Of a stretch of DNA of 64,000 nt, positions 58,201-64,000 are shown piece by piece (positions within the stretch are counted from its first letter, which is position 1; each line of letters opens with the position of its first letter). Below the pieces are notes generated by a model. That model was not told the DNA's origin, made no database searches, and saw nothing but the letters and a program-made list of their open reading frames with translations. Made by a program: the position numbers and the translations under genes. Origin of the DNA: Candidatus Symbiopectobacterium sp. NZEC151. Its GTDB lineage: Bacteria; Pseudomonadota; Gammaproteobacteria; Enterobacterales; Enterobacteriaceae. The stretch is from the NCBI RefSeq assembly GCF_025962655.1, contig NZ_JAGFPE010000004.1, positions 372,001-436,000 of the forward strand, in the 5' to 3' direction.

Positions 58201-59731
58201 CGGCAAAAACCAGACGGTAAACACGCTTTTCATCGCCGATCACAACACGGCGAAGATAGCTGATGCGGATTTTACGGTAGGGAGCGGTGCGGCAGCAAAC
58301 ACCGAGCAGAGCAATGCGCTGAAAGCTGTGGTGAAAGACGGAAACGGCAATCTGGTTTCGGGTATCACGGTGACCTTTGCGGTAACGAGCGGTAGCGCGA
58401 CGTTAACGATCCCTGAGGTCCAGACGGATGAGAGTGGCGTGGCGCAGACCGCACTGACCAGCCTGGTGTCAGGCGACAACCTGGTGAAAGCCTCGGTGAA
58501 TGGCAGCAGTACGCAAGAGAAGAACTCAAGGTTTAACGGTGACATTAACACGGCCGTGATTGAACGCGCCTGGGTGGAAAAAGACAATGCTATTGCTGAT
58601 GATGTCGACTATGTTGAGCTGCGTTCTCACGTTGTCGATGCAAATGGCAATGCGGTTGAGGGTGTCACGATATCAGCAAGTTGGGGCGGCAATGTCCAAC
58701 ATTTAGGTTCAACGCGGACTGATACTGATGGCATCTCTACCCATCGTTTCAAAAGTAATGTTGCGGGTTCTAAATCAATAGATTTGAGAACGTATATCAA
58801 TGGTACTTATGGCCCTTACGTTTATTTGAGACCTGTTTTTATCGCGGATAACAGCACGGCAACGATAGCTGATGCGGATTTTACGGTAGCCAGCGGTGCG
58901 CTTGCCAACGGCTCTGACACTAATGCATTGCATGTTGTGGTGAAAGACGGGCTGGGAGATGTGGTTCCTGATATCACGGTGACCTTTGCGGTAACGAGCG
59001 GTAGCGCATCGTTAACGACACCCACAGCCCAGACAAATGCGCAAGGCGTGGCGCAAGCCACGCTAACGAGCAGGGTTGCCGGAGATAATCAGGTAACGGC
59101 GACGGTGGGCACGCACACTACAGCCGCACAGACATCCACGTTTACTCCGGAGGAATTTACGGGGGTCACAACGAATGACTACACCTTTAAAATTGGCGAT
59201 GGATTTCCTACTACCGGATTTCGTGCAGCAACATTTACGTTAAACGTCAGTGGGAACGCGAGTGCTTATACATGGAACTCAAATCAACCTGGCGCGATAA
59301 CGGTAAATAATGGTCAGGTAACACTGAACAATCCACCTTCTGGACCTGTGACTATCACCGCCACCCCGACAAATGGGCTGGGAGAGACGTTGAATTACTC
59401 GTTTACAGTGAACAGGTGGTTTACTAATAACGGCTCAACAAAGTTAGACTGGACAAGTGCCAACACATACTGCGACCAACAGCCGGGATTTAAGCAACCA
59501 CATTCGATTGCTATTAATGGGAATGCTAGTTCCCGTCGCATTGGGTCCCTGGTGTCTGAATGGGGAGATATGAATAAACATACTGGCGCGGGGTTTTCTG
59601 AAACGCTCTATTGGGTCGATGTTGTAGGCGCAAGTCGGGGCTATCAGTGGTATGCGGACATCAGAAATGCTGGCGTTAACACGATGCTAGAAACTACCCC
59701 ACTGGGAGTAATATGCAGTAAGGCACTTTAA
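55202..59731 (+). CDS. intimin/invasin-like adhesin (second copy, repeat-expanded)
   Basis: The 1509-aa product has the same domain order as the first copy: signal region (SFSPAMAAAIA), LysM (YVLGPGETVDAIAKRYGVSV), inverse-autotransporter barrel, Ig-like domains and a C-terminal lectin-like module with two Cys (NTYCDQQPG ... GVICSKAL). Five Ig-like repeats of exactly 100 aa (residues about 518-1017) are almost identical, which is the main length difference from the first copy. Further Big_1-like domains (ADADFTVASGALANG) follow. The start ATG at 55202 has no strong ribosome binding site. Surface adhesion is inferred from the family. Confidence 0.93.
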   Translation: MSYNYFVYKKRKFEQRVSRKVTVMVWVNIFFQLLFPLSISFSPAMAAAIATPAHTFSDTEPYVLGPGETVDAIAKRYGVSVEELQKINQYRTFSKPFSSLITGDEVEVPRKRSPFSVDNQPPAETENRLASQAAAGATMLSSKNSAKSAEQMARSAANSEINNSAQQWLSQYGTARVQLNVNDDFKLDGSAVDVLVPLKDNNKNMLFTQLGARNKDSRNTLNAGIGYRTFQDNWMYGVNTFFDNDITGKNRRVGVGAEAWADYLKLSVNSYYGLTDWHQSRDFIDYYERPANGYDVRAEAYLPAYPQLGGKLMYEHYRGNDVALFGKNNRQKDPYALTTGLNYTPIPLFTVGAEHRAGKGGQSDSSLNLQFNYRLGSSWQSHIDPSAVASSRTLAGSRYDLVERNNNIVLEYQKQDVIRLTLPAQINGEAGTAVTVNAQVDSQHSLDRIEWDSSALVAAGGEFSQVSPQSVVMTLPPYQSARNSNSNVYTVTAVAYDSQGNASPRSTLQISVEPSTADITEANLTTTTNNALANGTESNAVQAVVTDASGNAVAGQSVDFTANNGAEVTTVIGTTGADGIAKATLTNTKAGTSVVTATVNGKRQTVNVTFVADEGTAEITEANLTATTNNALANGTESNAVQAVVTDASGNAVAGQAVDFTASNGAQVTTVIGTTGADGIAKATLTNTKAGTSVVTATVNGKDQTVNVTFVADEGTAEITEANLTATTNDAVADGTESNAVQALVTDARGNAVAGQTVNFTASNGAQVTTVIGTTGADGIAKATLTNTKAGTSVVTATVNGKDQTVNVTFVADEGTAEITEANLTATTNGVVADGTASNAVQALVTDARGNAVAGQTVNFTASNGAQVTTVIGTTGADGIAKATLTNTRAGTSVVTATVNGKDQTVNVTFVADEGTAEITEANLTATTNDAVADGTESNAVQALVTDARGNAVAGQSVDFTASNGAQVTTVIGTTGADGIAKATLTNTKAGTSVVTATVNGKNQTVNTLFIADHNTAKIADADFTVGSGAAANTEQSNALKAVVKDGNGNLVSGITVTFAVTSGSATLTIPEVQTDESGVAQTALTSLVSGDNLVKASVNGSSTQEKNSRFNGDINTAVIERAWVEKDNAIADDVDYVELRSHVVDANGNAVEGVTISASWGGNVQHLGSTRTDTDGISTHRFKSNVAGSKSIDLRTYINGTYGPYVYLRPVFIADNSTATIADADFTVASGALANGSDTNALHVVVKDGLGDVVPDITVTFAVTSGSASLTTPTAQTNAQGVAQATLTSRVAGDNQVTATVGTHTTAAQTSTFTPEEFTGVTTNDYTFKIGDGFPTTGFRAATFTLNVSGNASAYTWNSNQPGAITVNNGQVTLNNPPSGPVTITATPTNGLGETLNYSFTVNRWFTNNGSTKLDWTSANTYCDQQPGFKQPHSIAINGNASSRRIGSLVSEWGDMNKHTGAGFSETLYWVDVVGASRGYQWYADIRNAGVNTMLETTPLGVICSKAL
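56753..58252 (+). repeat. five tandem 300-bp repeats
   Basis: Five head-to-tail units begin at 56753, 57053, 57353, 57653 and 57953, each 300 bp and encoding one 100-aa Ig-like domain (AITEANLTATTN... to ...NVTFVADEGT). They are nearly identical in DNA, with differences mainly in the first third of each unit. Such arrays gain and lose units by recombination. Confidence 0.95.
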
Positions 59732-59791
59732 TATTGTATTATCTCAATTACTTATATAGCTTTATCGTGTGGTCTTGAGAATAAGAAGTAA

Positions 59792-59819
59792 AGGGCAGCT
59801 GTTACGGCTGCTCTTTTTT
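59792..59819 (+). terminator. terminator of the second adhesin gene
   Basis: AGGGCAGC / GCTGCTCT form an 8-bp stem with one wobble and a 7-base loop, followed by six T residues, 60 bp after the stop codon. Confidence 0.85.
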
Positions 59820-59861
59820 ATTGGTATAAATCGGGCCTGGGTGATTTGATTTACCCTCGAC

Positions 59862-60704
59862 TCAAGGCCCCGGATAAAAACCGGCACTTAGCGCCTGCAC
59901 GGCGTGTGCCACTCTGGGTCCCATGCCTAGCACCAGCGCCTGATCGATGGCAACAATACGTTGCTGACGCCAGGCGCGAGTGTGGGTGATGCCGGGCACC
60001 GCAGCCAATGTGTCCAACCCACCCGCGATACTCTGCGATGTCACCACGATCACCTCTGGATCGGCGGCGATCATCGACTCACCGCCATAGGGCCGATATT
60101 GAGGGTGGGTTGCCATATTTTCTCCCCCTGCCAGTGCGATCATGCCATCGGCGACGGTGTTTTTGCCCGCCACCATGGCCCCGCTGCCTGCGACGCTAAG
60201 CAAAAATAGCACCTTTACCGGCGTTTTTTGTGCCGCGGTGAGTTGATGTACCCGCTGAAGATCCGCATTGATCTGCGCGATAAGCGCCTCTCCCTGTTCG
60301 ACTTTTTGTAACAGGTTAGCCGCCTGGCGTATCGTGCCGATCAACTGCTGCGGCGTGCTGGGCGTGCGTTGAAACAGCGCGACCTGAACGCCCGCCTGGC
60401 GTAACTGATCCAGCGCGGCTTGCGGTTGGGCGTCCTGCCAGGTCATCACCAGCGAGGGCTGCAAAGACAACATGCCGTCCACGTTTAGCTGCTGCCAGTG
60501 GCTGACCTTGGCGAGCGTTTGTGTTTCGGGCGGGTAGGTAGTGGTTTGATCCACCCCTACCACTGCGCTGCCGCTCCCTACTGCATAGACGATTTCCGTC
60601 AAAGCACCGCCAGCGACCACGATACGCGCTGGCGTTGATGCTCCCTGTGCGGGCAGACTACATGCCAGACAACCGATAAACAGCGCAGATATCACCCTTA
60701 ACAT
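59862..60704 (-). CDS. hmuT: haem ABC transporter substrate-binding protein
   Basis: HmuT is the periplasmic haem-binding protein of an ABC importer. From ATG 60704 (MLRVISALFIGCLACSLPAQ, GGGAAATGAC before it) it is 280 aa with a signal peptide ending around AQG-AS. RIVVAGGALTEIVYAVG, VGVDQTTTYPPE and YRPYGGESMIAADPEVIVV fit the cluster of class III binding proteins. The extension to 60737 is inside the receptor gene. It lies 10 bp downstream of the receptor gene; hmuUV is not in the window. Confidence 0.92.
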   Translation of the reverse strand: MLRVISALFIGCLACSLPAQGASTPARIVVAGGALTEIVYAVGSGSAVVGVDQTTTYPPETQTLAKVSHWQQLNVDGMLSLQPSLVMTWQDAQPQAALDQLRQAGVQVALFQRTPSTPQQLIGTIRQAANLLQKVEQGEALIAQINADLQRVHQLTAAQKTPVKVLFLLSVAGSGAMVAGKNTVADGMIALAGGENMATHPQYRPYGGESMIAADPEVIVVTSQSIAGGLDTLAAVPGITHTRAWRQQRIVAIDQALVLGMGPRVAHAVQALSAGFYPGP

Positions 60705-60714
60705 GTCATTTCCC

Positions 60715-62880
60715 TCAGAATGCCATGGAAGCGCCAATCACCGTGCTGAATCCGGAGGCTGGAATGCCTTCATGCGCGGTGGTGTAGCGTTTGTCCAGCA
60801 GGTTGTTCAGCGCCCAGTTCACCTGATACTGGTCATCCTTACCAAAGGTGGCGGTAAACGCCAGATTGGCCGTTGCCCAGCCAGCATGCTGGGTTTCCTG
60901 ATCGGCGGTGCGGTCTTTGGCTCGCGTTGCTGCGCGCAGGAAGGCATCAGACTCCAGTGAGAACAGGTTAAACAGGGTGACATGCTTCACGCCAAAGCGC
61001 CCGGTGAATGTAGGTTCGCCGGTGTCAAAGGTGCTGCGGTTTTCCAATTCCAGCTCACGGCGAATCACATTTCCGGTGACATAAGGGGATACGGTCCAGC
61101 CCAGATATTCTGCATGCAGTTCCAGTCCGTAGGTTTTCGCACTATTGGCGTTAGCATAGTAGCGGCTGCGGGTATCAGTGCTGCCAGCGCAGGCAGCGCT
61201 GCCCGCGCAGTTGAGCGTGGTGATGTAATCTTTGGCGCGTGAGTGATACACCGCACCGTCCAGCAACCAGTCTGCATTTTTATAGCGAGCGCCCAGTTCA
61301 TAGTTGTCCGAACGCTCCGCTTGCAGGTTCGGGTTACCGTAGGTGGTGCCGCCGCCTGCGCTGGTGTCGTAGAACTTATGCGTCAAGGTTGGGTAAACAT
61401 AACCCTGTGCGTATGAGGCGCGTAATTGTGTATTGGTAAAGCCAGAATAGCGCAGCGTGGTGGCGGTTACGGTGGTGCTGTCGTGCTCGCGCTGGCTGGC
61501 TTTGGAACTGTTGGTGTTAGCAACGCCGTTTACGCCAATCATGGCAGGGAAGCCATAGCGGGTAATAATGCCATTACTGGTGCTGCCATAAGAGAGTGAT
61601 TCTACCCAGTATTGGCGCGCGCCCAAGGTCCAGGTCCACTCTGGCGTGATTTTCCATTCATCCTGAGTAAATAACGACCAATGAGTTTGCTGCCAGTGTG
61701 CGCCAGAGTTGATATTCGGATTGATATTGATGTTGTACGGGCTTCCCAAGAAGCTGATCGTTTTGCCAATATTGACGTTGGTTGATGCGGTTTGTTTAAC
61801 ATCGTCGCGTGACCACTGCCCGCCGACAATCAACAGGTGATTATCCCAGGGGGTGAGATCGGTTTGCACCGTGATGCCATCGCTAACCTGTTTGTCATGG
61901 GTGCCGGTTTTCAATGCCATCACAGAATCGGTCATTGCCCAACCTTCATAGGTGAAGTCAACGCCGCTCTGCACCAGATCGTTGCGGAATTCCCGCTTGA
62001 TGTTTTGCCGGTAAGCGTCCACATGCACTTTTTTCAGCAGGCTATTGCCGATGTTCCAGTCGTAGAACAGACCGATTTTATCGCGTTCCAAATTGGGAAT
62101 GCGCACGCTGAAGCTGTCATAGTCGGTGGAGCTGTTGTAGGTCTGGGTACTGACTTTATATCGGTCCAGTGACAGTCCGAACTTGTGTTGGCCGAGACGA
62201 TAGCCCAGCCAGGCGGATTGGCTGTTGTTACGAAAATCGGTACCGGGCAGGCGACCATCCGGCGTGCTGCGATTGCCCTGATCGCTGTAGCTGCCGCTGA
62301 GGCGATATTCAAAATCCCCCAGTGAACCATAAGCGATCGCCGATTGTTGCCAGCCTGCGGTCGCGCTGTCATACATCACCTTGATTTTACCGCCGATGGG
62401 CGAGTCTCCACCTTTGCGGGTGATAAAATTGATAATCCCGCCAATGGCTTGTGAGCCGTACAGCACCGAGTGTGGCCCTTTTACCACTTCCACGCGCTCG
62501 ACATAGGAAGGATCGATCAGCAGGCCCAGACTGTAATTGGGGCCGGCGCGCTGATAGGTCACTTCCTGCCCGTCGATAAGCACCAGCACGCGCGAGGCTT
62601 CTTCGCCACGAATTCGAATCTGCTTACGCCCGGCCAACGAGCTGTCAACAATATCCACCCCGGGAATATCCCGCAGCGCTTCTGCCATCTGATCGCCGGT
62701 GAATCGGCTCAGTTTTTCACTGTCGATAACCTGCATACTGACCGGACTTTCCCACAGATTCTGTTCGGTGCGCCCGGCGCTGATGACCGTGATTTCGTCT
62801 TCCTGTCCGGCCGCCAGCGAGGTATTGCCATAAATAAGCGGCAGTAAACATACCGCTGTGTGCGTCATTATTTTTTTCAT
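60715..62880 (-). CDS. hmuR: TonB-dependent haem/haemoglobin receptor
   Basis: The 721-aa product is an outer-membrane gated barrel. A signal peptide (MKKIMTHTAVCLLPLIYG...LAA) is followed by a TonB box (DEITVISA), the plug domain (EALRDIPGVDIVDSS, RIRGEEASRVLVLIDGQEV, VERVEVVKGPHSVLYGSQAI) and a 22-strand barrel ending in Phe (TVIGASMAF). The NPNL motif in TYGNPNLQAERSDNYELG is the one known from haem receptors, though the companion FRAP box is not seen. hmuT follows, and hutW is divergent, both of which support haem. A Fur-like box lies 17 bp upstream. Confidence 0.88.
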   Translation of the reverse strand: MKKIMTHTAVCLLPLIYGNTSLAAGQEDEITVISAGRTEQNLWESPVSMQVIDSEKLSRFTGDQMAEALRDIPGVDIVDSSLAGRKQIRIRGEEASRVLVLIDGQEVTYQRAGPNYSLGLLIDPSYVERVEVVKGPHSVLYGSQAIGGIINFITRKGGDSPIGGKIKVMYDSATAGWQQSAIAYGSLGDFEYRLSGSYSDQGNRSTPDGRLPGTDFRNNSQSAWLGYRLGQHKFGLSLDRYKVSTQTYNSSTDYDSFSVRIPNLERDKIGLFYDWNIGNSLLKKVHVDAYRQNIKREFRNDLVQSGVDFTYEGWAMTDSVMALKTGTHDKQVSDGITVQTDLTPWDNHLLIVGGQWSRDDVKQTASTNVNIGKTISFLGSPYNININPNINSGAHWQQTHWSLFTQDEWKITPEWTWTLGARQYWVESLSYGSTSNGIITRYGFPAMIGVNGVANTNSSKASQREHDSTTVTATTLRYSGFTNTQLRASYAQGYVYPTLTHKFYDTSAGGGTTYGNPNLQAERSDNYELGARYKNADWLLDGAVYHSRAKDYITTLNCAGSAACAGSTDTRSRYYANANSAKTYGLELHAEYLGWTVSPYVTGNVIRRELELENRSTFDTGEPTFTGRFGVKHVTLFNLFSLESDAFLRAATRAKDRTADQETQHAGWATANLAFTATFGKDDQYQVNWALNNLLDKRYTTAHEGIPASGFSTVIGASMAF

Positions 62881-62896
62881 CTGTTATCCCTGAAAG

Positions 62897-62915
62897 GCAA
62901 ACAATTCTCATTTGC
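62897..62915 (-). promoter_or_regulatory. Fur-like box upstream of hmuR
   Basis: GCAAATGAGAATTGTTTGC on the minus strand matches 12 of 19 positions of the Fur consensus and lies 17 bp before the receptor start codon. It is also a near palindrome. Iron repression of hmuRT is predicted. Confidence 0.6.
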
Positions 62916-63050
62916 ATTGCGAATTGTTGTATTTCAAATGAAACATTTGATCAAAATATATTTATGTTTTTGTGATGGTTGTCATGAATTATTTTTAATA
63001 AACACTTGATTTTTGTGTATTTAATTAAATTAAGCAATCTTAATGAAGTG

Positions 63051-63064
63051 ATGATATTTATCAT
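63051..63064. promoter_or_regulatory. perfect 14-bp palindrome between hmuR and hutW
   Basis: ATGATATTTATCAT is a perfect palindrome about 230 bp before hutW. Extended to 19 bp it matches about 11 positions of the Fur consensus. It may be the Fur site of hutW or a site for another regulator. Confidence 0.4.
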
Positions 63065-63296
63065 TGATGTAACAATATTATTAACTTTTATTTTTAACGT
63101 TATGATTTTATTTTGTATTTTCATTTTGTTGGATCTGACGGTTTTTACAAAAAAGCGAAAAATGCGTTAACGCCGCTGTGAGTCTTGAGCCGCGTTTCCG
63201 TTTGGTCGGCAATTCACGTCTGGGCGTGTTGCTAAATACAAATAGTTATCATCTAATCTTTTCACCGTGGTAGAAGTGGAAAGGATGAAAGAAGAA

Positions 63297-64000
63297 ATGA
63301 ACATTGATTTAACGCCGTATTACGCCCAGCCCGGCGAGCAACCGTTCGCCGCACGGAAGATGGCGATGCCCTGGCGTAATCATGTACCGCTTTCTCCAGA
63401 GCAGATTGCTGCAAGCTGGCAAACGCTGCGTCAGCAAACGGTGCCGGCGCGTAAGCGTCTGCTCTATCTCCACATTCCGTTCTGTGCCACGCACTGCACC
63501 TTCTGCGGTTTCTACCAGAACAAGTTGCGCGATGACAGCACCGCCGCCTACACCCGTTACCTGCTACAGGAGCTGGCGCTGGAAGCGGAAAGCCCGCTGC
63601 ATCAGTCCGCCCCCATTCATGCGGTCTATTTTGGCGGCGGCACGCCGACGGCGCTGTCCGCTGACGAGCTGTCGCAGATTATTCGTGCCATCCGCACCTC
63701 TTTGCCGCTGGCACCTGACTGCGAAATCACCGTTGAAGGCCGCAGCGCCGGTTTTGATGACGAGCGCATCGATGCGTGTCTGGAGGCGGGAGCAAACCGT
63801 TTCTCTATCGGTGTTCAAACCTTTGATAGCCGGATACGCCAGCGCATGGCACGTTTGTTTGACCGGCAGCAGCTCATCCACTTTTTGGAAAACTTGTGCA
63901 GCCGGGATAAGGCTGCCGTGGTGTGTGATTTGATGTTCGGTTTACCGGGACAAACCGCAGAAAGCTGGCGCGAAGATTTAGCGATTGTCAGCGATCTGCC
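63297..64000 (+). CDS. hutW: haem anaerobic degradation radical SAM methyltransferase, 5' part
   Basis: HutW/ChuW opens the haem ring anaerobically with S-adenosylmethionine. The visible N-terminal part has the radical SAM motif C-x3-C-x2-C in PFCATHCTFCGFYQN and YFGGGTPTALSADEL, as in HemN-type enzymes; MNIDLTPYYAQPGEQPF is typical of the HutW start. ATG 63285 in the same frame (MKEE before) is an alternative. AAGGA lies 11 nt before 63297. The gene runs off the window. Divergent from the haem receptor. Confidence 0.88.
   Translation, partial: MNIDLTPYYAQPGEQPFAARKMAMPWRNHVPLSPEQIAASWQTLRQQTVPARKRLLYLHIPFCATHCTFCGFYQNKLRDDSTAAYTRYLLQELALEAESPLHQSAPIHAVYFGGGTPTALSADELSQIIRAIRTSLPLAPDCEITVEGRSAGFDDERIDACLEAGANRFSIGVQTFDSRIRQRMARLFDRQQLIHFLENLCSRDKAAVVCDLMFGLPGQTAESWREDLAIVSDL

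Noticed and set aside
56771-58243. A 490-codon open frame on the minus strand across the Ig repeats
   Set aside because: It is the complement of a GC-rich repeated coding array; the period of 300 bp keeps any frame open in all units. No start signal and the plus-strand gene explains it fully.

Overview
The window is enterobacterial chromosome. The NADH dehydrogenase I genes read almost residue for residue like those of Escherichia coli, and elaB, treC/treB, ybiT, hyb/hyp and hmu/hutW all have close enterobacterial relatives. The gene mix (tandem treB copies, a solitary tssK, intimin-like proteins beside a hydrogenase-2 locus) would suit a plant- or insect-associated member of the Pectobacteriaceae such as Brenneria or Pectobacterium, but genus is inference.

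Layout. 1-12627: the 3' part of the nuo operon (end of nuoCD, then nuoE to nuoN) closed by a clear terminator. 12717-14812: elaB and a solitary type VI baseplate gene (tssK-like). 14828-19592, minus strand: treC and two tandem trehalose PTS genes (treB1, treB2). 19699-22103: an unannotated-looking 32-aa small-protein gene with a promoter flanked by two CRP-like sites, a GNAT acetyltransferase, a secreted ParB-like protein and an unknown one-TM protein.

22391-35875 is an AT-rich genomic island of about 13.5 kb, integrated into the first codons of ybiT (ABC-F ATPase). A 21-bp perfect direct repeat (22391-22411 and 35855-35875) marks its ends, and a large serine recombinase sits at the right end, reading inward. 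The right copy rebuilds ybiT in frame, with a new TTG start and ribosome binding site. Cargo: four small mostly secreted proteins, a small unknown protein, a uracil-DNA-glycosylase-like protein, a small resolvase, a putative zinc metallopeptidase, a zinc-ribbon protein divergent from an Mrr-type nuclease, and a very divergent family-A (Pol I/T7 RNAP superfamily) polymerase. The polymerase and the nuclease/zinc-ribbon pair are the best candidates for undescribed biology.

35843-37435 is ybiT. 38046-50791 is a [NiFe] hydrogenase-2 operon fused to its maturation genes (hybOABCDE-hypABCDEF), preceded by a perfect FNR box. 51046-59731 holds two intimin/invasin-like adhesin genes. Between them lies a scar (54472-54907) made of pieces of hmuT, an intimin-like gene and hypF, showing that the second adhesin arose by tandem duplication of the hypF-adhesin segment. 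59862-64000 is a haem uptake/use locus: hmuT and a TonB-dependent receptor on the minus strand, divergent from hutW, with a Fur-like box between.

Functionally the host regions tie together anaerobic or respiratory energy metabolism (complex I, uptake hydrogenase), trehalose and haem uptake and surface adhesion, with one recent mobile insertion.
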